Assembly: GCA_011389965.1 (NCBI GenBank)
Contig: JAABTF010000022.1
Span: forward strand, 1 to 37,045
DNA length: 37,045 bases
Reading direction: 5' to 3'
Source of the DNA: Halothiobacillus sp.
GTDB taxonomy: Bacteria > Pseudomonadota > Gammaproteobacteria > Halothiobacillales > Halothiobacillaceae
This document shows, one piece after another, positions 1-8,834 of the stretch; position 1 is the stretch's first letter, and every line of letters begins with the position of its first letter. The notes under the pieces are model-generated. The model saw nothing but the letters and a program-made list of their open reading frames with translations, was not told where the DNA came from and did not search any database. The position numbers were made by a program, and so were the translations under genes.

Positions 1-73
1 ACCTCGCGGCGAAGGGACGGCAAATCGGCTAGAATCGCGACTCATTTTCCATCGAAGGGATAATTTCAGGCCT

Positions 74-736
74 ATGTTCTCCACCGAACTGCTGTTGCGG
101 GAATTCGTCACCCATGACGTTCAGCGCTACATTCTGACCAAGCCCGAAGGCTTTGCCTTCACGCCCGGCCAGGCGCTCGAGCTGGCCATCGACGCCCCCC
201 AATGGCGCGACCAGGCCCGTCCCTTCTCCCTGACCAACCGAGTCGACGACCGCGTCCTCGAGCTGATGGTCAAGAGCTACGGCAGCCACGACGGCGTCAC
301 CCACCACCTGTCCCAGGCGCAGCCCGGCACCAAGCTGCTGGTCTCCGAGCCCTTCGACAGCTTCAAGTACGAAGGGTCGGGCTGGTTCATCGCCGGGGGC
401 GCGGGGATCACCCCGTTTCTGGCGATCATCCGTGACCTGGCCGACCGTGGCGAGCTCGAGGGCCAGAAGCTGATCTACTCCAACAAGACCGGCGGCGACA
501 TCATCCAGCAGCGCGAACTTGAGGCGGCCTTCGGCGATAACGCCCATTTCATCTGCACCCGCGACCGCTCGCCGCTGTGCAACCACTTCGGCCACGTCGA
601 TGAGGCGTTCCTGCACGAGCACATCCACGACCTGGACGAGGAGTTCTACGTCTGCGGCCCGCCGGCCTTCACCCAGCAGGTCAAGAAGACCCTGCGCGAA
701 TTGGGCGGCAACACCCGAAGCATGGAATTCGGCTAA
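74..736 (+). CDS. Ferredoxin-NADP reductase-like FAD/NAD(P)-binding oxidoreductase
   Basis: This 220-aa cytoplasmic flavoprotein has the two-domain ferredoxin-NADP reductase plan. The N-terminal FAD barrel carries RPFSLTN at residues 49-55, matching the RxYSxT flavin motif. The NAD(P)-binding half carries GGAGITP near residues 108-114 and CGPP at 194-197. It should pass electrons between NAD(P)H and a small carrier such as ferredoxin or flavodoxin, but the partner cannot be read from the sequence. There is no 2Fe-2S cysteine cluster, so it is a stand-alone reductase domain. The ATG at 74 follows a short leader. A strong hairpin terminator follows the stop, so it is probably transcribed alone. 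The family is clear; the substrate is not. Confidence 0.85.
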   Translation: MFSTELLLREFVTHDVQRYILTKPEGFAFTPGQALELAIDAPQWRDQARPFSLTNRVDDRVLELMVKSYGSHDGVTHHLSQAQPGTKLLVSEPFDSFKYEGSGWFIAGGAGITPFLAIIRDLADRGELEGQKLIYSNKTGGDIIQQRELEAAFGDNAHFICTRDRSPLCNHFGHVDEAFLHEHIHDLDEEFYVCGPPAFTQQVKKTLRELGGNTRSMEFG

Positions 737-758
737 AGCCGCACCGCCAGGCCGATCG

Positions 759-801
759 AAAAAAGCCGCGCTCCGGAACCAACACCGGGCGCGGCTTTTT
801 T
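759..801. terminator. Bidirectional intrinsic terminator
   Basis: A perfect 13-bp inverted repeat has arms AAAAAAGCCGCGC and GCGCGGCTTTTTT. Its T-tract faces downstream of the reductase gene and its A-tract gives a T-tract on the other strand. It lies between the reductase stop (736) and the end of the minus-strand ubiC-like gene (851), so it can end transcription from both sides. Confidence 0.85.
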
Positions 802-850
802 GATGCACTGGAAAGACCCCACAGTGGGCGTCTTCAGGGGTAGTCGAATG

Positions 851-1351
851 TCAGCGCAGGTCAATATCGAACCACTCGGTCACCCGGACGCGGGCCAGAT
901 TAATACGGTAGACGCTCACCCGGGTAATGCGCTGCCCTTGCCGACTGACCTGGAAACTCTGCCGAAGGCAATGCGGTTGGCGGGCGAGCACTGCCATCAA
1001 GGGCGCATCGGCCAGCCCGGTGATCGCGCGGAACAATCTTGGGGTCAGTGGGCCGACCACCTCCGTCAGCGCCTCGACCCGGGCCTGGGCGCTTTCCAGG
1101 CGCACGCGCCGTTCCCACACCCGCGTGACCCGGGGCACGGGCCAGCGACCGGCCTGGTGGCCGCGCCAGCCCTCGGCGACCGGTTGGACGCTCACCGGGT
1201 GGCCGGTATGTCGCTGCAGGGCCCGGGTGAACGACCCGGTCGTACCCGCCAGCCGCCGAACAGCCAGGGCCGGGCCGAACAGTGCCTGGATGCCCTCCGG
1301 CCCTTTCGTGGCACGAAAGCAGCCCCGGGCGAAACGCCTATCGCCGCTCAC
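851..1351 (-). CDS. ubiC: Chorismate lyase-like protein (UbiC family)
   Basis: The 166-aa product matches the length and layout of chorismate pyruvate-lyase (E. coli UbiC, 165 aa). That enzyme converts chorismate to 4-hydroxybenzoate plus pyruvate, the first committed step of ubiquinone synthesis. Visible matches are the FTRALQRHTG...VSVQPVAEGW segment (UbiC: KRFEQQGKTVSVTMIREGF), the WERRVRL segment holding the active-site Arg region, and a C-terminal RVTEWFDIDL resembling UbiC LLTELFLP with its catalytic Glu. Overall similarity is low, so it may be a divergent paralogue. The GTG start overlaps the ggt stop as GTGA, which shows translational coupling. No ubiA lies beside it. The bidirectional terminator at 759-801 follows. 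Confidence 0.65.
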   Translation of the reverse strand: MSGDRRFARGCFRATKGPEGIQALFGPALAVRRLAGTTGSFTRALQRHTGHPVSVQPVAEGWRGHQAGRWPVPRVTRVWERRVRLESAQARVEALTEVVGPLTPRLFRAITGLADAPLMAVLARQPHCLRQSFQVSRQGQRITRVSVYRINLARVRVTEWFDIDLR

Positions 1352-3066
1352 GGCGCTTGCCGGAGGTCGAAGACCACGGCCTCGCCCTCGCCGCGCGGGT
1401 CGGCGGCGGCCTCGAGTCGATTGCCATCACGCCACCAGGCGAGCGCCTGCATGTTGCCGAAACCGTCATTCGTCTCGATGCGGTGGCCCATCAGCTCGAG
1501 CTCGACACGCTGATCTTCGCTGAGCGTGCCGGGCTCGACCTCGACCCGGTCGGGCAGGTACTGGTGGTGAATGCGCGGCTCGGCGACCCAGTCGGCCACT
1601 GACTCGCCGCGGGTGGCCGTGAGCACACCACCCAGCACCATGGTGATGATCCGCGAACCGCCCGGCGTGCCGAGCACGCCCACCAGTTCATCGTTGCGCA
1701 CGAAGGTGGGCGACATGCTCGACAACGGCCGTTTGCCCGGCGCGATGGCGTTGGCCTCGGCACCGATCAGCCCGTAGACGTTGGGCACGCCGGGCTTTTG
1801 CGAGAAGTCGTCCATTTCGTCGTTGAGCAGCACGCCGGTGCCCGGCACCGTCACCCCGGCGCCGAAGGGATAATTGATCGACAGGGTCGCGGCGACGTAG
1901 TTGCCATCCGCGTCCATGATCGAGAAGTGCGTGGTGTGCGGCCCCTCGGGCGCCGTGATCACCGGCGCGAGGCTCGCCGAGGGGGTGGCATCGCTAGGGG
2001 AGATGCCCACTGCCAGCCCGGCGGCGTAATCGGGGCTGGTCAGCCGCTCGACGGGCACGTCGACGTAGTCCGGATCACCCAGGTATTCGGCACGATCGCG
2101 GTAGGCGCGACGCATGGCCTCGATGCGATAGTGGAGGCCGAGCACGGACAGATCGTCCAGCCCGCCTGCACGGCGCGCAAGCGTGGCATAGGTATTGAGG
2201 ATCTCGGCCAGCGCCACCCCGCCCGAGGACGGCGGCGCGGCGGAGACCACTTCGAAGCCGCGAAAGCGGCTGACCACCGGGTCGCGCTCGACCACCCGGT
2301 AACCGGCCAGGTCGGAACGGCACCAGATGCCGCCGGCCTTGCGAACCCCGTCGACCAACCGGCCGGCCAACTCGCCCTGATAGAAACCGTCCCGTCCCTC
2401 CAGGGCGAGGCGCTCCAAGGTCGCCGCCAAGTCCGGCTGGCGAATCAGTTGCCCTAGGTCGGGCAGTGCACCCGCATGGAGAAAGATCTCCCGGCTGCCC
2501 GGATCATCGGCCAACACCTCTTGGCGGAACCCGACCAGCCGTCGGTACATCGGCGTGACCTCGAAGCCCTCGCGGGCGAGCGTGATCGCCGGCTGGAGGG
2601 TCTCGCCTAGGGCCAGACGGCCATACCGGTCCGCCAGGTGGTCGAGCGCGGCAGGAATCCCGGGGATGCCGGCGGCCAGCGCACCGTCCACGGACAATTG
2701 CGGCTGGGGCTCGCCCTCGTCATCCAGGTACATGTCGCGGCTCGCCTGCCCCGGCGCGCGCTCGCGGGCATCGAGCATCACGTCCCGACCGGAATCCGCC
2801 TGGTGCAGGAGGTAGAACCCGCCACCGCCCAGTCCGGAGCTGTAGGGCTCGGCCACCGCCAGCGCCGCAGTGACGGCCACCGCGGCGTCGAAGGCATTGC
2901 CACCGGCTTGCAGCACCTCGCGCCCTGCGGCGGTGGCCGCCGGATGCGCCGTGGCCACGGCCGCCTGTCGCGGGGCCTCTCCGGCGGCGGCAAGATGCCA
3001 GGGCGCGCCAAGCGCGACGAACGCAAACAGGGCGATCCAGCCCATCCCGGTCATTCTGGACATCAT
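1348..3066 (-). CDS. ggt: Gamma-glutamyltranspeptidase precursor
   Basis: The 572-aa product is a secreted Ntn hydrolase that cleaves gamma-glutamyl bonds of glutathione in the periplasm. A signal peptide (MTGMGWIALFAFVALGAPWHL) is at the N-terminus. The autocleavage site is seen as GPHTTHFSIMD, where Thr378 would become the N-terminal nucleophile of a 195-aa small subunit. PLSSMSP and GTPGGSRI, typical of the glutamate-binding region, follow. The open frame extends further upstream, but a CGGAGG ribosome site just before the tandem ATGs at 3066/3063 fixes the start there, 4 bp after the thiS stop. It sits in an operon with thiS and the ubiC-like gene, which gives no obvious shared pathway. 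Confidence 0.93.
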   Translation of the reverse strand: MMSRMTGMGWIALFAFVALGAPWHLAAAGEAPRQAAVATAHPAATAAGREVLQAGGNAFDAAVAVTAALAVAEPYSSGLGGGGFYLLHQADSGRDVMLDARERAPGQASRDMYLDDEGEPQPQLSVDGALAAGIPGIPAALDHLADRYGRLALGETLQPAITLAREGFEVTPMYRRLVGFRQEVLADDPGSREIFLHAGALPDLGQLIRQPDLAATLERLALEGRDGFYQGELAGRLVDGVRKAGGIWCRSDLAGYRVVERDPVVSRFRGFEVVSAAPPSSGGVALAEILNTYATLARRAGGLDDLSVLGLHYRIEAMRRAYRDRAEYLGDPDYVDVPVERLTSPDYAAGLAVGISPSDATPSASLAPVITAPEGPHTTHFSIMDADGNYVAATLSINYPFGAGVTVPGTGVLLNDEMDDFSQKPGVPNVYGLIGAEANAIAPGKRPLSSMSPTFVRNDELVGVLGTPGGSRIITMVLGGVLTATRGESVADWVAEPRIHHQYLPDRVEVEPGTLSEDQRVELELMGHRIETNDGFGNMQALAWWRDGNRLEAAADPRGEGEAVVFDLRQAP

Positions 3067-3070
3067 GGGC

Positions 3071-3286
3071 TCAGCCTCCGCCGATGGCCTGGACGATCTC
3101 GACGCGATCTCCGGCTTGGACCGCGGTGTCGGCATGTTCGGCCCGTGGCCGGATCTCGCCGTTGATCTCCACGGCGTAGCGGCGTCCCTGGATGCCGGCG
3201 GCCTCGACCAGATCCGCCAGGGTGGTGCCCGGCGCGACCTGTTGCGGCTCACCGTTGAGTTCGATTTGAATCAACGCATCGCTCAT
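3071..3286 (-). CDS. thiS: Sulfur carrier protein ThiS
   Basis: The 71-aa ubiquitin-like beta-grasp protein ends in AIGGG. The C-terminal Gly-Gly is where ThiF-type enzymes adenylate the protein and where the thiocarboxylate forms that donates sulfur to the thiazole of thiamine. The MSDALIQIELNGE start is favoured over an upstream in-frame Met at 3322, because ThiS proteins begin immediately before the first beta strand and a GGATGG site precedes it. thiG, normally the next gene, is absent; ggt follows after 4 bp. A second beta-grasp carrier, moaD, lies at 8604. Confidence 0.88.
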   Translation of the reverse strand: MSDALIQIELNGEPQQVAPGTTLADLVEAAGIQGRRYAVEINGEIRPRAEHADTAVQAGDRVEIVQAIGGG

Positions 3287-3410
3287 CTGTCTATCCATCC
3301 TTCCGGTCATGCCGTCCGGCATTCGGGTCTGTCGGCGGAGTCACCGCCGGGGTTGTTAGAATTCATCGCTCGCGGCGTTTCGCCGCATTCATGTTCGTCC
3401 GGAGTGCTCT

Positions 3411-4133
3411 ATGTCAGCAGACAATGCCTTTTCCTTGCCGTCGCCCGTCCCCTGGGCCGAGGTGGACACCGTCCTGCTGGACATGGACGGCACGCTGCTC
3501 GACCTGGATTTCGATGCCCGCTTCTGGAAGGAGCACTTCCCCCGGCGCTACGTCGAGCTTAGCGGTCTGAGCGAGCACGAGGCCATGGCGCGCCTCAACG
3601 CCCGCTTCGAGGGGCTGCGCGGCCAGTTGGCCTGGTACTGCCTCGACGACTGGCACCGCGCGCTGGCCCCCGACTGCCGCAATGGGCTGGACCTGCTCGC
3701 CCTCAAGCGCGAACTCGCCCACCACATCCGTTACCGTCACGGCGTACCCGACTTCCTCGCGCGCCTCGGCGAGGCCGGCAAGCAGCGCGTGCTGGTGACC
3801 AATGCCCACCCGGGAAGTGTCGACCTCAAGTTCGAGCGTGTCGATCTGGGCGGGCGGCTCGACCGCATCTTCAATGCCCACCAGATCGGCGCGGCCAAGG
3901 AATCGCCGCGCTTCTGGGACCGGCTCGCCCAACAACTGACCTTCGATCCCGACCGCACCCTGCTGGTCGACGACAACCTGGTGGCGCTGGCGGCCGCCGA
4001 GGATTTCGGCATCCGTCACCTGCGGGCGATCACCCTGCCCAACAGCCGCGGCGAGCCGATGGACACCGCGCCGTTCGCCGCCCTGGACGACTTCCTTGCG
4101 GCGACCGCCAGCCTACAAGCCAACAATAGCTAA
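3411..4133 (+). CDS. HAD-family hydrolase, GMP/IMP nucleotidase-like (YrfG type)
   Basis: The 240-aa haloacid-dehalogenase phosphatase has motif I LLDMDGTLLD (nucleophile Asp24, acid/base Asp26), motif II VLVTNAH, a conserved Lys in AAKESPRFW, and motif IV LLVDDNLVAL. The FDARFWKEHFPRRY cap sequence after motif I is typical of the E. coli YrfG group, which dephosphorylates purine 5'-nucleotides. Substrate assignment rests on that resemblance. It is divergent from thiS across a 124-bp gap containing a TTAGAAT stretch that could be a -10. It ends 66 bp before the convergent yggX. Confidence 0.8.
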   Translation: MSADNAFSLPSPVPWAEVDTVLLDMDGTLLDLDFDARFWKEHFPRRYVELSGLSEHEAMARLNARFEGLRGQLAWYCLDDWHRALAPDCRNGLDLLALKRELAHHIRYRHGVPDFLARLGEAGKQRVLVTNAHPGSVDLKFERVDLGGRLDRIFNAHQIGAAKESPRFWDRLAQQLTFDPDRTLLVDDNLVALAAAEDFGIRHLRAITLPNSRGEPMDTAPFAALDDFLAATASLQANNS

Positions 4134-4199
4134 ACCGGGGCGGTCACGGGCATGAGCTGCGCGAACGAGGCGCGCTCCCTCGCCAATCCGTCGGTGGGG

Positions 4200-4481
4200 T
4201 TACTCGCCCTCGCTCGGCGGGACGTAACCCTCGGGCTTGTCGGTTTCGCCTTCGAACAGGAACTTCTCCATCTCGCGCTCGAGGAACTCGCGCGCCTTGG
4301 GATCGATCGGCGTGAGGCGGTATTCGTTGATCAGCATGGTCTGGTGCGCCAGCCATTGCTGCCAGGCGGCCTTGGAGATGTTGTTGTAGATACGCTCGCC
4401 CGCCGGGCCCGGAAAGGGCGGCTTGGGCAGGGCCTCGGCCTCGCACTGCAGGCGGGCACAGAAAACGGTCTTGTCGCTCAT
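4200..4481 (-). CDS. yggX: Probable Fe(II)-trafficking protein YggX
   Basis: The 93-aa protein begins [18 protein letters not shown] and contains [35 protein letters not shown], characteristic of the YggX family. The conserved Cys8 is present. YggX is a small cytoplasmic protein linked to iron handling and protection of Fe-S clusters from oxidation. It lies 69 bp downstream of mutY on the same strand, the same mutY-yggX order found in E. coli. MutY carries a 4Fe-4S cluster, so the pairing makes functional sense. Confidence 0.93.
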   Translation of the reverse strand: MSDKTVFCARLQCEAEALPKPPFPGPAGERIYNNISKAAWQQWLAHQTMLINEYRLTPIDPKAREFLEREMEKFLFEGETDKPEGYVPPSEGE

Positions 4482-4550
4482 GAGTCTCTCTGGGTTCGCT
4501 TAAAACGTCCGGGGATGATAACAGTCACGGCATCGAGCACCGGCAGGGCG

Positions 4551-5660
4551 TCAGTCGTCGCGCCGAGCCGTGTCCTGAATGGCGGATAGCGCTCCGGCGC
4601 GCTCGCGAATGACCCGTGCCACGGGGCCGGGCAGGCCCACCGGCGGGTGGCTGGAGGCCAGGGCATCCAGTCCGTGCCATTCCCCTCGGGACTCGGCCAA
4701 GCCACGAGGCACCACCCGGGCGGCGATCAGGCTCGCATCCAGCTCGAAATGGCTGAAGGCGTGCCGGAATCGGCCGATTTCCCGCCAATCGTCATCCCGC
4801 TCGAGCGCCAGCCCCGCCAGCCGTTCGTCGATGCCGTCGGTCGAGGCGCATTCGGGCAGGCTGGCCAACCCGCCCCATATGCCGCTCGGCGGGCGCTTCT
4901 CCAGGAAAAGTTGGCCCGCCTCGTCCTCCAGCCACAGCAGCAGCCGCCGACGCGTCGGCCGCGCCTTGCGCCGGCGCTTGACCGGCAGTTCGGCGACGCG
5001 CCCCTGGACGCGGGCCAGGCAGTCGCTGGCAACGGGACAGTGGGCGCAAAGCGGCTGGCCGCGTCGACAGACGGTCGCGCCGAGATCCATGATCGCCTGG
5101 GTGTAGTCCGCCGCCCGATCGTCCGGGGTGCGCTCATCGGCCAGGGCCCATAATCGGCGCTGGGTGGCTGCCGCCTCGACGGGCGTGTCGACGGCGCCAT
5201 GCCGGGAAAGCACCCGCTTGACGTTGCCGTCGAGGATCACGGCCCGCCGGTCGAATGCCTGGGCAACGATCGCCGCGGCGGTCGACGGCCCCACGCCGGG
5301 CAAGGCGGCCCAGCCCTCGACCGTCTCGGGCAGATCCTCGGCAACCATCCGCCGGGCGGCGAGATGCAGGTTGCGCGCCCGGGCGTAATAGCCCAGCCCC
5401 GTCCACGACGAGAGCACGGCGTCGGCCTGGGCCGCGGCCAGTTCGTCGAGCGTGGGGAAACGCTCCATGAACCGCTCGAAATATGGAATGACCGTGGCCA
5501 CCTGAGTCTGCTGGAGCATGATTTCCGAGACCCACACCCGGTAGGGGCTGCGCGGATGCTGCCAGGGCAGGTCGTGACGGCCGTGGCGGTCGAACCACCC
5601 CAGCAGCCGCTCGGCAAACGCAGCGGTCACGAGTCGGCGAGAAACTGATGGCCCCGGCAC
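4551..5660 (-). CDS. mutY: A/G-specific adenine DNA glycosylase MutY
   Basis: The 369-aa base-excision-repair enzyme removes adenine mispaired with 8-oxoguanine. Visible landmarks are SEIMLQQTQV with the catalytic Glu46, the helix-hairpin-helix LPGVGPSTAAAI (120-131), ILDGNVKRV with Asp144, and the 4Fe-4S ligands Cys198, Cys205, Cys208 and Cys214 in C-X6-C-X2-C-X5-C. A C-terminal NUDIX-like domain (from about residue 230) recognises 8-oxoG. The start is a GTG with no strong ribosome site, 25 bp after the asmA stop, so translation may depend on readthrough from asmA. yggX follows. Confidence 0.96.
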   Translation of the reverse strand: MPGPSVSRRLVTAAFAERLLGWFDRHGRHDLPWQHPRSPYRVWVSEIMLQQTQVATVIPYFERFMERFPTLDELAAAQADAVLSSWTGLGYYARARNLHLAARRMVAEDLPETVEGWAALPGVGPSTAAAIVAQAFDRRAVILDGNVKRVLSRHGAVDTPVEAAATQRRLWALADERTPDDRAADYTQAIMDLGATVCRRGQPLCAHCPVASDCLARVQGRVAELPVKRRRKARPTRRRLLLWLEDEAGQLFLEKRPPSGIWGGLASLPECASTDGIDERLAGLALERDDDWREIGRFRHAFSHFELDASLIAARVVPRGLAESRGEWHGLDALASSHPPVGLPGPVARVIRERAGALSAIQDTARRDD

Positions 5661-5685
5661 TGCGCGGCAAGACCCAACGCCGACA

Positions 5686-8094
5686 TTACAGCCCGAAGCC
5701 CTTCATCAGCTCCTTGACCGTGTCACCGCCCTTGTCCTGGAGGCGCTTGTCGATCTCCTCTTCCACCCGGCGCTTGACATCGCCCTTGGCCGCGCCCTTG
5801 ATCAGGGCCTCGGTGTCCAGGGAAATCTTGGGCTCGGCGAATGTCCCGCCGATACGGATGGGCACTGGGACGCTCTTGAGCTTTTCCAGCGACTTGCCGC
5901 CCTGGCCGGTGGCGGTGTTGACCACCGTCGCCGTCAGGCGGTAATCGATGGTCTCGCGCGGCACATCGACCTCGCCCTTGCCGGACACGCGCAACAGCGG
6001 CGAGGCACCGGACAGGTCGTCATTGCGCACCACCCCGTTGCGGATGTTCGCCGTGCCCGTGATCGCGGTGAAATCGGTCGACAGCTCCTCGGGTTCGGGC
6101 TCGGTCTGGCCGTCGAGGCGCGCCTGGGCACGGCGCATCAGGTAGCCGATATCGAAGCCCTTGACCTTGCCGTTACGCAGGGCGAATTCGGCCTGCCCAT
6201 CCAGGGCCGACTTGAGCTGATCGACCCGCTTGCCCTGAGTGGCCAGGTCGAAGGAGACGTCACCCTTGCCCAGCAACCGGTCTTCGTCCATGACCGCCTG
6301 GAGCATGGGCTGGAGCGATACGCCGGCCGCGTTGGCCCGGGCGGTATAACTGGGCACCTCGCCACGCACGTCCAGCCCGCCGGTCCCGTTCAATGAGCCC
6401 TCGAAGACCTGTGCCGCCAGCTCGGCCACCCGCAACTGCCCGCCGGCGGCGGTCAGGTGGATGACCGGATTGTCGAGGCGGTAGTCCTCGTAGATCAGTC
6501 GGGCCAGCTCGACGCGGGCATCCAGGTTCAGGCCACGCAGGGTCTCGGTTGGCAACTGGATCTCCGCGTTCTCGGCTGCATTCCGGGCCGCCGGAGAGGC
6601 CTGGCCGGACCCACCGTTGCCGGAATCGCCCGCCGACTTTTCACCGGCAGTCGCGGGGGGCAGATAGGGATTGAGATCGAGCTCGTCTCCCGAAAGACGG
6701 GCGAACAGCCGACCGGACTCGAGGTTGTCGATACCGGCGCGACCACCAATCTCGCGACCGTCCAGACGGAGGTTCAACTTGGTGAGCATGGCGCGCGTCG
6801 GGGTGACGTCGAGGCTGGCGTCGGCGGCAAACTGGGTCAGCGCCTCGTCCGAACGCATTGCGGGCAGCGTGATGCCCAGTCGGTCGGCCAATTCGCGCGG
6901 ATTGAAGCCGGCCACCCGGATCGGGCCGCTGGCTACCAGCTCACCGCTGTCGAGCCCGCTGAGGGAAACGTCGCCCGTCAGGGCCAGCGGGTCGCTGTTG
7001 ATGCTCAGGTCGCGCAACTCGGCCGTGCCGGCCTGCAGGTCGGCTGAAGCTAGAGCGCTGCCGGTGACCGAGACGGTCTCGCCGATCTCGGGCAGGCCTT
7101 TGAGGTCGGCACTGAACGCGAGCTCCGACGCCTCGTAACGGCCCCGCGACCAGTCGCCCTCGAGAGCCGCATCCAAGCGGCCCTCGAAGTAGGTGGTCGG
7201 CCCTGCCTCGTTGGCCTTGATATCCACGGTCACACCATCGAGACGTGCCTGCGATTCGCTGCCACGCACGTCCGCTTTCGCGATGCGCAACAGGATCTCG
7301 GCGCGCTCCGGCAGCGCTCCGCGCTCGTCACCGCCCACATTGGTGATCAGGTTGACCTCCAGGTCGTTGAGCAGCACATCCTGGCGGGACGGCCACACCT
7401 GGGCCTCGGCGGTCAGATCGACGCTGCCTTCCAGCGGAGGCATGTCGGGCAAGGCCAAGCTGAACCCGGAGACCAACTCGATGTCGGTCGGCTCGCCGTC
7501 CATCAAGGCCCCGGTGCGCAGGTCCAGCCCTTCGATGGTGACGTTCTGGCCGGATTGCTTGTCGCGCCAATGGACGGTGGCGTTGCGCACATCCACGCCG
7601 CCAATGGTCAATTGCTCCATTGCGCTGGGGGCATCTTCCGCAGCCGGGGCGGCCGTGTCGGCCTCGCCCGCCTGGGTGGGCTCCTCGGCCGAGCGCGCCA
7701 CCAGATCATCCCAGTTGGTGCTGCCGTCCTCGCGCCGGACCAGATTGATGCGGGCGCCTTCCAGCAGCAGTGTGCCAATCTCGAATTCGCCACGCAGCAG
7801 AGGCAACAGCGCCGCCTGGGCCTCGAGCCGCTGAACCTCAAGCATGGCCTCGGGCTCGAACCCCTCGGCGTTGGCCAGCACTACATCCTCGGTGGCGGCC
7901 CCCAGCCAAGGGAACAATGTGACGGAGATGTCGCCATTGAACTGGATGCTTCGCCCGGTCTGCTTTTCCACCTGGGCGGCGATCTGGGGCTTGTAGTCGT
8001 TGGGATCGAAGGTCAAAGCAAAGGCGATCACTGCGATGATCGCGACCAGCACGATCGCGACGAAAAGCAGTACCAGGCGCTTGATCCATTTCAT
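5686..8094 (-). CDS. AsmA family protein
   Basis: The 802-aa protein begins MKWIKRLVLLFVAIVLVAII, a single N-terminal membrane anchor, followed by the FDPNDYKPQIAAQVEKQTGR segment typical of AsmA. The rest is a long beta-rich repeat region expected in the periplasm. The C-terminal half has the TAQGKRVDQLKSALDGQAEF and GTANIRNGVVRNDDL signatures of the AsmA-like C-terminal domain. AsmA-type proteins belong to the bridge-like group implicated in phospholipid transport and outer-membrane assembly. The ATG at 8094 has a GAGGA site upstream; the frame is open for another 35 codons without family similarity. A low-complexity Ser/Gly linker lies near residues 500-515. Confidence 0.88.
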   Translation of the reverse strand: MKWIKRLVLLFVAIVLVAIIAVIAFALTFDPNDYKPQIAAQVEKQTGRSIQFNGDISVTLFPWLGAATEDVVLANAEGFEPEAMLEVQRLEAQAALLPLLRGEFEIGTLLLEGARINLVRREDGSTNWDDLVARSAEEPTQAGEADTAAPAAEDAPSAMEQLTIGGVDVRNATVHWRDKQSGQNVTIEGLDLRTGALMDGEPTDIELVSGFSLALPDMPPLEGSVDLTAEAQVWPSRQDVLLNDLEVNLITNVGGDERGALPERAEILLRIAKADVRGSESQARLDGVTVDIKANEAGPTTYFEGRLDAALEGDWSRGRYEASELAFSADLKGLPEIGETVSVTGSALASADLQAGTAELRDLSINSDPLALTGDVSLSGLDSGELVASGPIRVAGFNPRELADRLGITLPAMRSDEALTQFAADASLDVTPTRAMLTKLNLRLDGREIGGRAGIDNLESGRLFARLSGDELDLNPYLPPATAGEKSAGDSGNGGSGQASPAARNAAENAEIQLPTETLRGLNLDARVELARLIYEDYRLDNPVIHLTAAGGQLRVAELAAQVFEGSLNGTGGLDVRGEVPSYTARANAAGVSLQPMLQAVMDEDRLLGKGDVSFDLATQGKRVDQLKSALDGQAEFALRNGKVKGFDIGYLMRRAQARLDGQTEPEPEELSTDFTAITGTANIRNGVVRNDDLSGASPLLRVSGKGEVDVPRETIDYRLTATVVNTATGQGGKSLEKLKSVPVPIRIGGTFAEPKISLDTEALIKGAAKGDVKRRVEEEIDKRLQDKGGDTVKELMKGFGL

Positions 8095-8603
8095 GCAGAC
8101 ATCCTCGGAATAAAATTGTCGTCTGGCAGGCCTGCGACAGGGCAGGAAGCCATGCGCGGCTCGATTATGGGCCAGGGAACGGCACGGAAAAGGTCGCAAC
8201 GGCCACGACGGTCGGCCCGGGACAAATTAGACGCCACCGCCTTTGCCGACCAGGCGAAGCGATGTCGATTTGTCGAGCGAATCCAGCGAACCCCAATGCT
8301 CCCTGTGCCCTAAACAGGCTTTGCGGGAACCCTTCCTCCGCCCGATCGGTCACAGTGTCGAGCCAGGCTGATGTGGTTTGGCCGGGGCGGGCTTGCGGTT
8401 GGCCACGGTCGGCCTGAACGAGATTGGCATGCCGCGCCCTGACTCTCGGCCCCGCGCATGGACGCGATCGCGACTCTCGACGCCTGCCTGATTGGCGTTT
8501 CAATCAGTGGCTCCCTAGTCTTGAAGAAGACTTTAGCAGACAATAGATCGCTTAAAGCGGCTCGGCCGCGTGATCCCTTTTCGACCCGAATACGTAACAC
8601 CCT
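8095..8603. other. 509-bp gene-free region between asmA and moaD
   Basis: No convincing coding region lies here. Short open frames on both strands lack family resemblance and ribosome sites. The right-hand ~90 bp is rich in inverted repeats (listed separately). The region must hold the divergent promoters for asmA and moaD, but I cannot assign -35/-10 boxes with confidence. Confidence 0.5.
8488..8575. repeat. Three consecutive hairpins upstream of moaD
   Basis: Three stem-loops follow each other: CTGATTG/CAATCAG (8488-8507, 6-nt loop), AGTCTT/AAGACT with a GAAG loop (8517-8532), and GCGGC/GCCGC with a TCG loop (8557-8569). The last is framed by GATC on both sides. They end about 30 nt before the moaD ATG. 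They could be a structured mRNA leader or upstream terminators; the sequence does not decide which. Confidence 0.4.
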
Positions 8604-8831
8604 ATGACCATTACCGTAAGAATGTTCGCCGGCCTGCGCGAACGCGTCGGCATCGACGAGACCCGCCTGTCACAAGTCCCGGCGACGGTGGCGGAGGCGT
8701 GGCAGGCCGTTACCGACATGGAGCGCCCCAGCAACACGCTGGCGGCGGTCAATCACGAGTACGTGAATCTCGATCACCCGCTGGCGGATGGTGACGAAGT
8801 CGCCTTCTTCCCACCGGTTACCGGAGGCTGA
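8604..8831 (+). CDS. moaD: Molybdopterin synthase sulfur carrier subunit MoaD
   Basis: The 75-aa beta-grasp protein begins MTITVRMFAGLRERVG and ends FFPPVTGG. The C-terminal Gly-Gly becomes a thiocarboxylate and supplies sulfur to MoaE when the dithiolene of molybdopterin is made. The EVAFFPPVTGG ending is typical of MoaD rather than ThiS. It stands alone, without moaE or moaA beside it. The gene begins after a hairpin-rich leader, and 3 bp separate it from the next gene, so the two are probably co-transcribed. No good Shine-Dalgarno site is seen. Confidence 0.85.
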   Translation: MTITVRMFAGLRERVGIDETRLSQVPATVAEAWQAVTDMERPSNTLAAVNHEYVNLDHPLADGDEVAFFPPVTGG

Positions 8832-8834
8832 ACC

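Noticed and set aside
800-1513. Plus-strand frame of 237 codons
   Set aside because: Antisense to the ubiC-like gene and the 3' end of ggt, both of which have family motifs and coupled start/stop codons.
8310-8600. Minus-strand frame of 96 codons in the asmA-moaD gap
   Set aside because: It has no recognisable domain or ribosome site, and it overlaps the hairpin cluster.
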